NCBI GenBank assembly: GCA_943735955.1
Contig: OX030955.1
Coordinates: forward strand, 12,161,220-12,225,219
Source: Piscicola geometra
Lineage: Eukaryota; Annelida; Clitellata; Hirudinida; Piscicolidae
Direction of reading: 5' to 3'
Length of the DNA: 64,000 nucleotides
Shown here: positions 41,262 to 57,603 of the stretch, one piece after another
Position numbering within the stretch: the stretch's first letter is position 1
How the letters are laid out: every line of letters begins with the position of its first letter
Made by a program: the position numbers and the translations under genes
Notes under the pieces: model-generated
What the model was told of the DNA's origin: nothing
Database searches by the model: none
What the model saw: only the letters and a program-made list of their open reading frames with translations

Positions 41262-43958
41262 ACCCAATCTCGAAAAATAAAAAAGACTCTATGTTGTTGT
41301 TGTTTACTAAAGTAATGTAAACATTTTATTATTCTTTTTTCTTGTTGTCGTCGTTTTCCATTTCGGCTTTATATCCGTCCATAAGCAGTATCAGCATCAA
41401 GGCGTCTACACTTTTCATAAATTCGGCTTTTTCATTATTTCTAACAAAGTCGCTTGAGATTGATTATATAAAAGGAAATTCCTTTTAGAAGGAGGAAAGT
41501 ACTATAATTGTGAAAACGTAATTGAACCTAGCAGGCTAGAGGGTATCAAGGCATCTTTAGGCAACTATCATATTATATTCATTCATATTTCTACCTACTG
41601 TTTCGAGTTATCTTCGTGGTGACTCAAAAACAAACGGCATAATAATAATAATAATAGATGTGTCTATAAAAGTAGTATGGCCCTCAATGCCTCTACTCCT
41701 TTCACCATTTGTGATAAATAAAGCTTGTAAAAGAGTCACTTCAATTCAAATAAATTCCAAATTTAGAAAAAGTATTCTTTTCTATCTATTCAACAATCTC
41801 ATGTTGTATACACTTAATTAAATATTTCACAAAGTTTGAATTTTAAGTGTAATCTTTAGTCGCCAGGGGGACAAAAAACTTAAATTTATAAGGGTTTTTT
41901 CTTTGATTATTTATAAAATCATGAAATTTAGATGAAGTGCATAATAACAACAAAAATATTAACAGCAATAGAGCCATGGCAGTTTCAGTCTGCCTGCCTG
42001 CCTGCCTGCCTGCCTTCCTCCCTGCCAGCTAGCCTCTGCCTGCACACCTATATCTATTCAATATGTAGTAGCATTAGAAGAAGGCTTTCAATTTGAAGGC
42101 AGAATGCATTTATTATTAATATTAATTTCCATTTGGATTATTAATATTCACACAATATTCTTCTTTTTTTTCTATTCATCTACTATGCTTTCATAGGCAC
42201 TCCAAAGGCTGCCTTCCAACATAAGGCAATTGCTCACACTCAGACTGGCACTGCTTTGTAATTATATTTATTGTCTTCATTAATGTTCAAGATGAGAGCT
42301 AGATTGCTATTATTAGTATTTATGAACTGCAAAAAAAATTCATTTGAAATGTTCAAGTAGATAGAAAGAAAAAAAGATTGAATGTAAATGCCATCAGGCA
42401 GAAGCAAGTGCAAGAAAGAAGACAAGAAAGAGTCACTCTATAGCAGCATTTGTAGCTACTCTTTAGCTTGGTATTTCTCATAAACAGTCAAAAGCCTACT
42501 CATGCCATGACAGTAAAACATCTTGGATGTATCTTGTATGTATGTATGTATGAGAATGTAGAAGGTATTAGTTCTTGAAAGAACTAGTTTTAGCTCTAAA
42601 GAAATAAGCATCGGATTCTTTTTTCATTTAATTAGACTTATTAAAAAGCTAATTTTTAATTTCCTTATAACTCTAGTTCTTTCAAATCTCGGTCTTTTCG
42701 TTGGCGCCAAAACGCTTTGTTCTTTCAAGTTTATAAACAAAGCCTTTAAACACCCTTCATTTTGACTTTTAAACGCAATTCTTTTGCCTAAATTTATTAA
42801 CTTACATTTATATAAGAAAAAGAAGAGTAGAAGGATGATAAGGAGACATTTTCTTTTATTCCATAAGTACCTTCAAACCATGCCAATTAAAAATTTCTAA
42901 ATGATGATGAAGCATTAAAGTGTTATGAGGTGAAATCTTATGAGATAGGTGAGCAGTCAGTCAGACAGGCAGACAGACAGGCAGGCAGGCAGGCAGGCAG
43001 CAGACAGGCACTCAGTCAGTCAGTGAGGCAACAAGACCTAGTCATTAAGCAAAATTTGGGAATTTGAGTAAAAGACCAAAAGAAAAACTTATAAAAACAT
43101 TTAAAACTCACTTGCTGCTTCAGAGGAGAAGGTGAGCAAGAGATTATGAGCCTTATCAATATCTCTATAGATAGTTGCCAAAAATGACATGCAAATAGTA
43201 ATAAAAACTAAAAAGTAGAAGAAACATTCTATTTAATTCTATATATCGAGTCAAAAGAATCATGTGGATTAAAAATAAGAAGATATACTATTAAGAAATG
43301 ACATGTGTGAACATGCATTCAGTCAGTCAAGGGCTCTTACAAAGAGGCAAGCAAGGATAGAATCCACTTTTGTTGATTGAAAGTAGCATGTAAAAGTATA
43401 AATTTTATAAAATCAAAATAACTCACCTTTCGACTGTTTACAAAAACTTCATCTCAATCAAGTATGTAGAAGGCAAAAACTGCCTAAAAACTATTAGATT
43501 GGCATAAACGCACCAAGAAAGAAGTTGTGATTTTCTTTTAATCAAAAAATATCTATCAATCAAATATATATGAAAAATGTTTTAAAAGGTTGCAAATGTC
43601 AAGAGATTCAATCTGATGTCATGAGAGAGCAGGAGGGCAGACAGGCATAAAGACCTAAAGGAAATAATATATACTCTTGACTATGTTCTTATTATAGGAT
43701 GAAAATGTAATTTTTTTTATTATCCAAATAACTCACTAATACTAACTATATTGAAATTATTATTTTTAGTCGCCAGAGAGCCAAAAATAGCAATAAATAA
43801 AATAACAACTGACCGAATGAGAAGGGAGGATGCTTCTTTTTCTTTACACCACCACCACCACCACCACCACCAACAGCAACAACAACAACAACAGCAACAA
43901 CAACAACAGCAGCAACGAAGAAACAACAACAAAGTTTATTTCTTTTTTGAGCATTGGT

Positions 43959-43974
43959 GGCTCTGAAAAGAGCC
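43959..43974 (-). terminator. Histone mRNA 3' stem-loop, H3 copy 8
   Basis: Consensus hairpin on the minus strand. Confidence 0.96.
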
Positions 43975-44010
43975 GTTTTGTGGTGCAAGTTAAGTGATGA
44001 GCATTTCTTC

Positions 44011-45120
<1,110 letters not shown>

Positions 45121-45157
45121 GTCTCTTTCATCTATCCATCCATCCATCCTCACAAAC

Positions 45158-45173
45158 GGTCCTTTTCAGGACC
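45158..45173 (+). terminator. Histone mRNA 3' stem-loop, H4 copy 9
   Basis: H4-type variant hairpin. Confidence 0.95.
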
Positions 45174-45557
45174 ACAATTTCGAAAAAACAAAAATAACTT
45201 TTGTCCTTTACCTCTCATATGAAAGAAAATTATTCTTCTTATTAATGGCTTAATATTCTTGATTGATTGATTACATTGAGTGAATTTTTGTTCAATAATA
45301 AAAAATGGAATCTCTCAAGTACATAATCATTATTATTATCATGTCTATTCTTGATTTAGTGGACTTTTTTTAAATAATTAAAAACTTTATTAAATTGAAT
45401 CTTTATTAAAAGTAAAAATATACATTTTCGGAGAGTTCAATTTTCAATTCATCTAATCAATTAAGCATTTCATTAGCGGTGCCGTTAAGAGAGGTGCAGG
45501 CTAATATTAAATGAATAATCAACAAAGTGTCTATTTTTTCGTTTTTTGACATTTGGT

Positions 45558-45573
45558 GGCTCTGAAAAGAGCC
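45558..45573 (-). terminator. Histone mRNA 3' stem-loop, H2B copy 9
   Basis: Consensus hairpin on the minus strand. Confidence 0.96.
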
Positions 45574-45611
45574 TTTTGATGAATGTTTAATAGTGAGGTA
45601 GTAGCAGATTT

Positions 45612-45983
45612 CTACTTGGAGCTGGTGTACTTGGTGACGGCCTTGGTTCCTTCGCTTACAGCGTGCTTCGCCAACTCACCGGGCAGCAGGAGTCGAACGG
45701 CTGTTTGAATTTCCCTAGACGTGATGGTCGAGCGCTTGTTGTAGTGCGCCAGTCTAGACGCCTCAGCAGCGATTCTCTCGAAGATGTCGTTCACGAAAGA
45801 GTTCATGATCGACATAGCCTTGCCGCTGATGCCGGTGTCGGGGTGCACTTGCTTGAGCACCTTGTAGATGTAAATGAAGTAGGACTCCTTTCGCCTCTTC
45901 TTCTGCTTCTTATCGGCATTTCTGACCGCCTTCGCCTTACTCGCGGCCTTCTTGGCTCCCTTACTGGCTGGTTTGGGTGGCAT
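45612..45983 (-). CDS. H2B: Histone H2B, copy 9
   Basis: Protein identical to the copy at 865; Pro100 codon is CCC. Confidence 0.99.
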   Translation of the reverse strand: MPPKPASKGAKKAASKAKAVRNADKKQKKRRKESYFIYIYKVLKQVHPDTGISGKAMSIMNSFVNDIFERIAAEASRLAHYNKRSTITSREIQTAVRLLLPGELAKHAVSEGTKAVTKYTSSK

Positions 45984-46409
45984 GCTTGTTGACTAATTGA
46001 CTGACTAACTGACCGACTGAGAATGAGAATATGTGAAATTTCACAAATGCAGAGTCGACGTCTTGCTACTATTTATACGGAAAGCGATCTCGCCACTTTA
46101 GTCAAGTTATCACGTGAGCAATTGACTAAAGTTACTCAGCCAATTAGAGCCGACGTTCGAAAGTTTGACTAAAGTGAAATAGACGAATGGCGGTTGATAT
46201 TTCAAATTTGACTAAAGTCAAATCGACGAACGGCGGTTGAGACAACAAAGTTGACTAAAGTGAAATCGACGAATGGCAGTAGAGATTTCAAATTTGACTA
46301 AAGTCACTTTTGTATATAAAGGAGCTTTCAAATTTAACTCGACATAACTACCGATCTCCATTCCATTAGATTTTACATTTCTTAGTAGTCAACGTCATCA
46401 GTCATCAGC
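45984..46409. promoter_or_regulatory. Divergent H2B/H2A promoter, unit 9
   Basis: Five-module form. H2B TATA 46070-46077, H2A TATA 46313-46320. Confidence 0.82.
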
Positions 46410-46814
46410 ATGTCTGGCAGAGGTAAAGGCGGCAAAGTGAAGGGAAAGTCAAAGACTAGGTCGAGTCGTGCGGGACTGCAATTCCCGGTCGGAAGAATTC
46501 ACAGACTTCTTCGCAAAGGCAACTACGCCGAAAGAATCGGTGCAGGCGCGCCAGTCTACTTGGCCGCCGTGATGGAGTACTTGGCGGCTGAGGTACTCGA
46601 GTTGGCGGGCAACGCCGCGCGTGACAACAAGAAGACGAGAATCATTCCTCGTCACTTGCAACTAGCCATCAGGAACGACGAAGAGTTGAACAAACTTTTG
46701 TCCGGCGTCACGATCGCCCAAGGTGGTGTCTTGCCAAACATCCAGGCGGTTCTGCTGCCCAAGAAGACCGCTACAACTGGTGGAGGAGGCAGCCAGGCTG
46801 TTTCCAGTCAGTAA
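46410..46814 (+). CDS. H2A: Histone H2A, copy 9
   Basis: Protein identical to the copy at 1663. Confidence 0.98.
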   Translation: MSGRGKGGKVKGKSKTRSSRAGLQFPVGRIHRLLRKGNYAERIGAGAPVYLAAVMEYLAAEVLELAGNAARDNKKTRIIPRHLQLAIRNDEELNKLLSGVTIAQGGVLPNIQAVLLPKKTATTGGGGSQAVSSQ

Positions 46815-46855
46815 CGGATTCTGCTTGCTTCTTTACCAGCGAACAACTTCAAAAC

Positions 46856-46871
46856 GGCTCTTTTCAGAGCC
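46856..46871 (+). terminator. Histone mRNA 3' stem-loop, H2A copy 9
   Basis: Consensus hairpin. Confidence 0.96.
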
Positions 46872-49561
46872 ACCCAATCTCGAAAAATAAAAAAGACTCT
46901 ATGTTGTTGTTGTTTACTAAAGTAATGTAAACATTTTATTATTCTTTTTTCTTGTTGTCGTCGTTTTCCATTTCGGCTTTATATCCGTCCATAAGCAGTA
47001 TCAGCATCAAGGCGTCTACACTTTTCATAAATTCGGCTTTTTCATTATTTCTAACAAAGTCGCTTGAGATTGATTATATAAAAGGAAATTCCTTTTAGAA
47101 GGAGGAAAGTACTATAATTGTGAAAACGTAATTGAACCTAGCAGGCTAGAGGGTATCAAGGCATCTTTAGGCAACTATCATATTATATTCATTCATATTT
47201 CTACCTACTGTTTCGAGTTATCTTCGTGGTGACTCAAAAACAAACGGCATAATAATAATAATAATAGATGTGTCTATAAAAGTAGTATGGCCCTCAATGC
47301 CTCTACTCCTTTCACCATTTGTGATAAATAAAGCTTGTAAAAGAGTCACTTCAATTCAAATAAATTCCAAATTTAGAAAAAGTATTCTTTTCTATCTATT
47401 CAACAATCTCATGTTGTATACACTTAATTAAATATTTCACAAAGTTTGAATTTTAAGTGTAATCTTTAGTCGCCAGGGGGACAAAAAACTTAAATTTATA
47501 AGGGTTTTTTCTTTGATTATTTATAAAATCATGAAATTTAGATGAAGTGCATAATAACAACAAAAATATTAACAGCAATAGAGCCATGGCAGTTTCAGTC
47601 TGCCTGCCTGCCTGCCTGCCTGCCTTCCTCCCTGCCAGCTAGCCTCTGCCTGCACACCTATATCTATTCAATATGTAGTAGCATTAGAAGAAGGCTTTCA
47701 ATTTGAAGGCAGAATGCATTTATTATTAATATTAATTTCCATTTGGATTATTAATATTCACACAATATTCTTCTTTTTTTTCTATTCATCTACTATGCTT
47801 TCATAGGCACTCCAAAGGCTGCCTTCCAACATAAGGCAATTGCTCACACTCAGACTGGCACTGCTTTGTAATTATATTTATTGTCTTCATTAATGTTCAA
47901 GATGAGAGCTAGATTGCTATTATTAGTATTTATGAACTGCAAAAAAAATTCATTTGAAATGTTCAAGTAGATAGAAAGAAAAAAAGATTGAATGTAAATG
48001 CCATCAGGCAGAAGCAAGTGCAAGAAAGAAGACAAGAAAGAGTCACTCTATAGCAGCATTTGTAGCTACTCTTTAGCTTGGTATTTCTCATAAACAGTCA
48101 AAAGCCTACTCATGCCATGACAGTAAAACATCTTGGATGTATCTTGTATGTATGTATGTATGAGAATGTAGAAGGTATTAGTTCTTGAAAGAACTAGTTT
48201 TAGCTCTAAAGAAATAAGCATCGGATTCTTTTTTCATTTAATTAGACTTATTAAAAAGCTAATTTTTAATTTCCTTATAACTCTAGTTCTTTCAAATCTC
48301 GGTCTTTTCGTTGGCGCCAAAACGCTTTGTTCTTTCAAGTTTATAAACAAAGCCTTTAAACACCCTTCATTTTGACTTTTAAACGCAATTCTTTTGCCTA
48401 AATTTATTAACTTACATTTATATAAGAAAAAGAAGAGTAGAAGGATGATAAGGAGACATTTTCTTTTATTCCATAAGTACCTTCAAACCATGCCAATTAA
48501 AAATTTCTAAATGATGATGAAGCATTAAAGTGTTATGAGGTGAAATCTTATGAGATAGGTGAGCAGTCAGTCAGACAGGCAGACAGACAGGCAGGCAGGC
48601 AGGCAGGCAGCAGACAGGCACTCAGTCAGTCAGTGAGGCAACAAGACCTAGTCATTAAGCAAAATTTGGGAATTTGAGTAAAAGACCAAAAGAAAAACTT
48701 ATAAAAACATTTAAAACTCACTTGCTGCTTCAGAGGAGAAGGTGAGCAAGAGATTATGAGCCTTATCAATATCTCTATAGATAGTTGCCAAAAATGACAT
48801 GCAAATAGTAATAAAAACTAAAAAGTAGAAGAAACATTCTATTTAATTCTATATATCGAGTCAAAAGAATCATGTGGATTAAAAATAAGAAGATATACTA
48901 TTTAGAAATGACATGTGTGAACATGCATTCAGTCAGTCAAGGGCTCTTACAAAGAGGCAAGCAAGGATAGAATCCACTTTTGTTGATTGAAAGTAACATG
49001 TAAAAGTATAAATTTTATAAAATCAAAATAACTCACCTTTCGACTGTTTACAAAAACTTCATCTCAATCAAGTATGTAGAAGGCAAAAACTGCCTAAAAA
49101 CTATTAGATTGGCATAAACGCACCAAGAAAGAAGTTGTGATTTTCTTTTAATCAAAAAATATCTATCAATCAAATATATATGAAAAATGTTTTAAAAGGT
49201 TGCAAATGTCAAGAGATTCAATCTGATGTCATGAGAGAGCAGGAGGGCAGACAGGCATAAAGACCTAAGGGAAATAATATATACTCTTGACTATATGTTC
49301 TTATTATAGGATGAAAATGTAATTTTTTTTATTATCCAAATAACTCACTAATACTAACTATATTGAAATTATTATTTTTAGTCGCCAGAGAGCCAAAAAT
49401 AGCAATAAATAAAATAACAACTGACCGAATGAGAAGGGAGGATGCTTCTTTTTCTTTACACCACCACCACCAACAGCAACAACAACAACAACAGCAACAA
49501 CAACAACAACAGCAGCAACGAAGAAACAACAACAAAGTTTATTTCTTTTTTGAGCATTGGT

Positions 49562-49577
49562 GGCTCTGAAAAGAGCC
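49562..49577 (-). terminator. Histone mRNA 3' stem-loop, H3 copy 9
   Basis: Consensus hairpin on the minus strand. Confidence 0.96.
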
Positions 49578-49613
49578 GTTTTGTGGTGCAAGTTAAGTGA
49601 TGAGCATTTCTTC

Positions 49614-50723
<1,110 letters not shown>

Positions 50724-50760
50724 GTCTCTTTCATCTATCCATCCATCCATCCTCACAAAC

Positions 50761-50776
50761 GGTCCTTTTCAGGACC
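50761..50776 (+). terminator. Histone mRNA 3' stem-loop, H4 copy 10
   Basis: H4-type variant hairpin. Confidence 0.95.
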
Positions 50777-51160
50777 ACAATTTCGAAAAAACAAAAATAA
50801 CTTTTGTCCTTTACCTCTCATATGAAAGAAAATTATTCTTCTTATTAATGGCTTAATATTCTTGATTGATTGATTACATTGAGTGAATTTTTGTTCAATA
50901 ATAAAAAATGGAATCTCTCAAGTACATAATCATTATTATTATCATGTCTATTCTTGATTTAGTGGACTTTTTTTAAATAATTAAAAACTTTATTAAATTG
51001 AATCTTTATTAAAAGTAAAAATATACATTTTCGGAGAGTTCAATTTTCAATTCATCTAATCAATTAAGCATTTCATTAGCGGTGCCGTTAAGAGAGGTGC
51101 AGGCTAATATTAAATGAATAATCAACAAAGTGTCTATTTTTTCGTTTTTTGACATTTGGT

Positions 51161-51176
51161 GGCTCTGAAAAGAGCC
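51161..51176 (-). terminator. Histone mRNA 3' stem-loop, H2B copy 10
   Basis: Consensus hairpin on the minus strand. Confidence 0.96.
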
Positions 51177-51214
51177 TTTTGATGAATGTTTAATAGTGAG
51201 GTAGTAGCAGATTT

Positions 51215-51586
51215 CTACTTGGAGCTGGTGTACTTGGTGACGGCCTTGGTTCCTTCGCTTACAGCGTGCTTCGCCAACTCACCGGGCAGCAGGAGTCGAA
51301 CGGCTGTTTGAATTTCCCTAGACGTGATGGTCGAGCGCTTGTTGTAGTGCGCCAGTCTAGACGCCTCAGCAGCGATTCTCTCGAAGATGTCGTTCACGAA
51401 AGAGTTCATGATCGACATAGCCTTGCCGCTGATGCCGGTGTCGGGGTGCACTTGCTTGAGCACCTTGTAGATGTAAATGAAGTAGGACTCCTTTCGCCTC
51501 TTCTTCTGCTTCTTATCGGCATTTCTGACCGCCTTCGCCTTACTCGCGGCCTTCTTGGCTCCCTTACTGGCTGGTTTGGGTGGCAT
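51215..51586 (-). CDS. H2B: Histone H2B, copy 10
   Basis: Protein identical to the copy at 865; Pro100 codon is CCC. Confidence 0.99.
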   Translation of the reverse strand: MPPKPASKGAKKAASKAKAVRNADKKQKKRRKESYFIYIYKVLKQVHPDTGISGKAMSIMNSFVNDIFERIAAEASRLAHYNKRSTITSREIQTAVRLLLPGELAKHAVSEGTKAVTKYTSSK

Positions 51587-52012
51587 GCTTGTTGACTAAT
51601 TGACTGACTAACTGACCGACTGAGAATGAGAATATGTGAAATTTCACAAATGCAGAGTCGACGTCTTGCTACTATTTATACGGAAAGCGATCTCGCCACT
51701 TTAGTCAAGTTATCACGTGAGCAATTGACTAAAGTTACTCAGCCAATTAGAGCCGACGTTCGAAAGTTTGACTAAAGTGAAATAGACGAATGGCGGTTGA
51801 TATTTCAAATTTGACTAAAGTCAAATCGACGAACGGCGGTTGAGACAACAAAGTTGACTAAAGTGAAATCGACGAATGGCAGTAGAGATTTCAAATTTGA
51901 CTAAAGTCACTTTTGTATATAAAGGAGCTTTCAAATTTAACTCGACATAACTACCGATCTCCATTCCATTAGATTTTACATTTCTTAGTAGTCAACGTCA
52001 TCAGTCATCAGC
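51587..52012. promoter_or_regulatory. Divergent H2B/H2A promoter, unit 10
   Basis: Five-module form. H2B TATA 51673-51680, H2A TATA 51916-51923. Confidence 0.82.
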
Positions 52013-52417
52013 ATGTCTGGCAGAGGTAAAGGCGGCAAAGTGAAGGGAAAGTCAAAGACTAGGTCGAGTCGTGCGGGACTGCAATTCCCGGTCGGAAGAA
52101 TTCACAGACTTCTTCGCAAAGGCAACTACGCCGAAAGAATCGGTGCAGGCGCGCCAGTCTACTTGGCCGCCGTGATGGAGTACTTGGCGGCTGAGGTACT
52201 CGAGTTGGCGGGCAACGCCGCGCGTGACAACAAGAAGACGAGAATCATTCCTCGTCACTTGCAACTAGCCATCAGGAACGACGAAGAGTTGAACAAACTT
52301 TTGTCCGGCGTCACGATCGCCCAAGGTGGTGTCTTGCCAAACATCCAGGCGGTTCTGCTGCCCAAGAAGACCGCTACAACTGGTGGAGGAGGCAGCCAGG
52401 CTGTTTCCAGTCAGTAA
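52013..52417 (+). CDS. H2A: Histone H2A, copy 10
   Basis: Protein identical to the copy at 1663. Confidence 0.98.
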   Translation: MSGRGKGGKVKGKSKTRSSRAGLQFPVGRIHRLLRKGNYAERIGAGAPVYLAAVMEYLAAEVLELAGNAARDNKKTRIIPRHLQLAIRNDEELNKLLSGVTIAQGGVLPNIQAVLLPKKTATTGGGGSQAVSSQ

Positions 52418-52458
52418 CGGATTCTGCTTGCTTCTTTACCAGCGAACAACTTCAAAAC

Positions 52459-52474
52459 GGCTCTTTTCAGAGCC
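52459..52474 (+). terminator. Histone mRNA 3' stem-loop, H2A copy 10
   Basis: Consensus hairpin. Confidence 0.96.
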
Positions 52475-55152
52475 ACCCAATCTCGAAAAATAAAAAAGAC
52501 TCTATGTTGTTGTTGTTTACTAAAGTAATGTAAACATTTTATTATTCTTTTTTCTTGTTGTCGTCGTTTTCCATTTCGGCTTTATATCCGTCCATAAGCA
52601 GTATCAGCATCAAGGCGTCTACACTTTTCATAAATTCGGCTTTTTCATTATTTCTAACAAAGTCGCTTGAGATTGATTATATAAAAGGAAATTCCTTTTA
52701 GAAGGAGGAAAGTACTATAATTGTGAAAACGTAATTGAACCTAGCAGGCTAGAGGGTATCAAGGCATCTTTAGGCAACTATCATATTATATTCATTCATA
52801 TTTCTACCTACTGTTTCGAGTTATCTTCGTGGTGACTCAAAAACAAACGGCATAATAATAATAATAATAGATGTGTCTATAAAAGTAGTATGGCCCTCAA
52901 TGCCTCTACTCCTTTCACCATTTGTGATAAATAAAGCTTGTAAAAGAGTCACTTCAATTCAAATAAATTCCAAATTTAGAAAAAGTATTCTTTTCTATCT
53001 ATTCAACAATCTCATGTTGTATACACTTAATTAAATATTTCACAAAGTTTGAATTTTAAGTGTAATCTTTAGTCGCCAGGGGGACAAAAAACTTAAATTT
53101 ATAAGGGTTTTTTCTTTGATTATTTATAAAATCATGAAATTTAGATGAAGTGCATAATAACAACAAAAATATTAACAGCAATAGAGCCATGGCAGTTTCA
53201 GTCTGCCTGCCTGCCTGCCTGCCTGCCTTCCTCCCTGCCAGCTAGCCTCTGCCTGCACACCTATATCTATTCAATATGTAGTAGCATTAGAAGAAGGCTT
53301 TCAATTTGAAGGCAGAATGCATTTATTATTAATATTAATTTCCATTTGGATTATTAATATTCACACAATATTCTTCTTTTTTTTCTATTCATCTACTATG
53401 CTTTCATAGGCACTCCAAAGGCTGCCTTCCAACATAAGGCAATTGCTCACACTCAGACTGGCACTGCTTTGTAATTATATTTATTGTCTTCATTAATGTT
53501 CAAGATGAGAGCTAGATTGCTATTATTAGTATTTATGAACTGCAAAAAAAATTCATTTGAAATGTTCAAGTAGATAGAAAGAAAAAAAGATTGAATGTAA
53601 ATGCCATCAGGCAGAAGCAAGTGCAAGAAAGAAGACAAGAAAGAGTCACTCTATAGCAGCATTTGTAGCTACTCTTTAGCTTGGTATTTCTCATAAACAG
53701 TCAAAAGCCTACTCATGCCATGACAGTAAAACATCTTGGATGTATCTTGTATGTATGTATGTATGAGAATGTAGAAGGTATTAGTTCTTGAAAGAACTAG
53801 TTTTAGCTCTAAAGAAATAAGCATCGGATTCTTTTTTCATTTAATTAGACTTATTAAAAAGCTAATTTTTAATTTCCTTATAACTCTAGTTCTTTCAAAT
53901 CTCGGTCTTTTCGTTGGCGCCAAAACGCTTTGTTCTTTCAAGTTTATAAACAAAGCCTTTAAACACCCTTCATTTTGACTTTTAAACGCAATTCTTTTGC
54001 CTAAATTTATTAACTTACATTTATATAAGAAAAAGAAGAGTAGAAGGATGATAAGGAGACATTTTCTTTTATTCCATAAGTACCTTCAAACCATGCCAAT
54101 TAAAAATTTCTAAATGATGATGAAGCATTAAAGTGTTATGAGGTGAAATCTTATGAGATAGGTGAGCAGTCAGTCAGACAGGCAGACAGACAGGCAGGCA
54201 GGCAGGCAGGCAGCAGACAGGCACTCAGTCAGTCAGTGAGGCAACAAGACCTAGTCATTAAGCAAAATTTGGGAATTTGAGTAAAAGACCAAAAGAAAAA
54301 CTTATAAAAACATTTAAAACTCACTTGCTGCTTCAGAGGAGAAGGTGAGCAAGAGATTATGAGCCTTATCAATATCTCTATAGATAGTTGCCAAAAATGA
54401 CATGCAAATAGTAATAAAAACTAAAAAGTAGAAGAAACATTCTATTTAATTCTATATATCGAGTCAAAAGAATCATGTGGATTAAAAATAAGAAGATATA
54501 CTATTTAGAAATGACATGTGTGAACATGCATTCAGTCAGTCAAGGGCTCTTACAAAGAGGCAAGCAAGGATAGAATCCACTTTTGTTGATTGAAAGTAAC
54601 ATGTAAAAGTATAAATTTTATAAAATCAAAATAACTCACCTTTCGACTGTTTACAAAAACTTCATCTCAATCAAGTATGTAGAAGGCAAAAACTGCCTAA
54701 AAACTATTAGATTGGCATAAACGCACCAAGAAAGAAGTTGTGATTTTCTTTTAATCAAAAAATATCTATCAATCAAATATATATGAAAAATGTTTTAAAA
54801 GGTTGCAAATGTCAAGAGATTCAATCTGATGTCATGAGAGAGCAGGAGGGCAGACAGGCATAAAGACCTAAGGGAAATAATATATACTCTTGACTATATG
54901 TTCTTATTATAGGATGAAAATGTAATTTTTTTTATTATCCAAATAACTCACTAATACTAACTATATTGAAATTATTATTTTTAGTCGCCAGAGAGCCAAA
55001 AATAGCAATAAATAAAATAACAACTGACCGAATGAGAAGGGAGGATGCTTCTTTTTCTTTACACCACCACCACCAACAGCAACAACAACAACAACAACAA
55101 CAGCAGCAACGAAGAAACAACAACAAAGTTTATTTCTTTTTTGAGCATTGGT

Positions 55153-55168
55153 GGCTCTGAAAAGAGCC
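55153..55168 (-). terminator. Histone mRNA 3' stem-loop, H3 copy 10
   Basis: Consensus hairpin on the minus strand. Confidence 0.96.
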
Positions 55169-55204
55169 GTTTTGTGGTGCAAGTTAAGTGATGAGCATTT
55201 CTTC

Positions 55205-56314
<1,110 letters not shown>

Positions 56315-56351
56315 GTCTCTTTCATCTATCCATCCATCCATCCTCACAAAC

Positions 56352-56367
56352 GGTCCTTTTCAGGACC
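56352..56367 (+). terminator. Histone mRNA 3' stem-loop, H4 copy 11
   Basis: H4-type variant hairpin. Confidence 0.95.
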
Positions 56368-56751
56368 ACAATTTCGAAAAAACAAAAATAACTTTTGTCC
56401 TTTACCTCTCATATGAAAGAAAATTATTCTTCTTATTAATGGCTTAATATTCTTGATTGATTGATTACATTGAGTGAATTTTTGTTCAATAATAAAAAAT
56501 GGAATCTCTCAAGTACATAATCATTATTATTATCATGTCTATTCTTGATTTAGTGGACTTTTTTTAAATAATTAAAAACTTTATTAAATTGAATCTTTAT
56601 TAAAAGTAAAAATATACATTTTCGGAGAGTTCAATTTTCAATTCATCTAATCAATTAAGCATTTCATTAGCGGTGCCGTTAAGAGAGGTGCAGGCTAATA
56701 TTAAATGAATAATCAACAAAGTGTCTATTTTTTCGTTTTTTGACATTTGGT

Positions 56752-56767
56752 GGCTCTGAAAAGAGCC
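56752..56767 (-). terminator. Histone mRNA 3' stem-loop, H2B copy 11
   Basis: Consensus hairpin on the minus strand. Confidence 0.96.
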
Positions 56768-56805
56768 TTTTGATGAATGTTTAATAGTGAGGTAGTAGCA
56801 GATTT

Positions 56806-57177
56806 CTACTTGGAGCTGGTGTACTTGGTGACGGCCTTGGTTCCTTCGCTTACAGCGTGCTTCGCCAACTCACCAGGCAGCAGGAGTCGAACGGCTGTTT
56901 GAATTTCCCTAGACGTGATGGTCGAGCGCTTGTTGTAGTGCGCCAGTCTAGACGCCTCAGCAGCGATTCTCTCGAAGATGTCGTTCACGAAAGAGTTCAT
57001 GATCGACATAGCCTTGCCGCTGATGCCGGTGTCGGGGTGCACTTGCTTGAGCACCTTGTAGATGTAAATGAAGTAGGACTCCTTTCGCCTCTTCTTCTGC
57101 TTCTTATCGGCATTTCTGACCGCCTTCGCCTTACTCGCGGCCTTCTTGGCTCCCTTACTGGCTGGTTTGGGTGGCAT
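56806..57177 (-). CDS. H2B: Histone H2B, copy 11
   Basis: Protein identical to the copy at 865; Pro100 codon is CCT (plus-strand A at 56875), although its neighbours on both sides have CCC. Confidence 0.99.
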   Translation of the reverse strand: MPPKPASKGAKKAASKAKAVRNADKKQKKRRKESYFIYIYKVLKQVHPDTGISGKAMSIMNSFVNDIFERIAAEASRLAHYNKRSTITSREIQTAVRLLLPGELAKHAVSEGTKAVTKYTSSK

Positions 57178-57603
57178 GCTTGTTGACTAATTGACTGACT
57201 AACTGACCGACTGAGAATGAGAATATGTGAAATTTCACAAATGCAGAGTCGACGTCTTGCTACTATTTATACGGAAAGCGATCTCGCCACTTTAGTCAAG
57301 TTATCACGTGAGCAATTGACTAAAGTTACTCAGCCAATTAGAGCCGACGTTCGAAAGTTTGACTAAAGTGAAATAGACGAATGGCGGTTGATATTTCAAA
57401 TTTGACTAAAGTCAAATCGACGAACGGCGGTTGAGACAACAAAGTTGACTAAAGTGAAATCGACGAATGGCAGTAGAGATTTCAAATTTGACTAAAGTCA
57501 CTTTTGTATATAAAGGAGCTTTCAAATTTAACTCGACATAACTACCGATCTCCATTCCATTAGATTTTACATTTCTTAGTAGTCAACGTCATCAGTCATC
57601 AGC
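57178..57603. promoter_or_regulatory. Divergent H2B/H2A promoter, unit 11
   Basis: Five-module form. H2B TATA 57264-57271, H2A TATA 57507-57514. Confidence 0.82.

Larger units (their letters stand above)
41205..44010. other. H2A-H3 spacer, unit 8 (2806 bp, mosaic)
   Basis: CTGC x6 (41990-42013), CAGG x5 (42978-42997), CAC x8 plus CAR x15 (43847-43915). The left-hand SNPs (41705 C, 41776 T) are of the unit 5-11 type. The right-hand SNPs (43293 A, 43386 G, 43659 A) and the CAC x8 allele are of the unit 1 type. A private 2-bp deletion lies near 43683. No gene recognised. Confidence 0.88.
45121..45611. other. Convergent H4/H2B 3' region, unit 9
   Basis: 491 bp as in unit 1; no gene. Confidence 0.85.
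46815..49613. other. H2A-H3 spacer, unit 9 (2799 bp)
   Basis: CTGC x6 (47600-47623), CAGG x5 (48588-48607), CAC x4 plus CAR x16 (49459-49518). Commonest form. No gene recognised. Confidence 0.85.
50724..51214. other. Convergent H4/H2B 3' region, unit 10
   Basis: 491 bp as in unit 1; no gene. Confidence 0.85.
52418..55204. other. H2A-H3 spacer, unit 10 (2787 bp, shortest)
   Basis: CTGC x6 (53203-53226), CAGG x5 (54191-54210), CAC x4 plus CAR x12 (55062-55109). A 12-bp loss removed the internal CAG that interrupts the CAA run in all other units. No gene recognised. Confidence 0.85.
56315..56805. other. Convergent H4/H2B 3' region, unit 11
   Basis: 491 bp as in unit 1; no gene. Confidence 0.85.
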
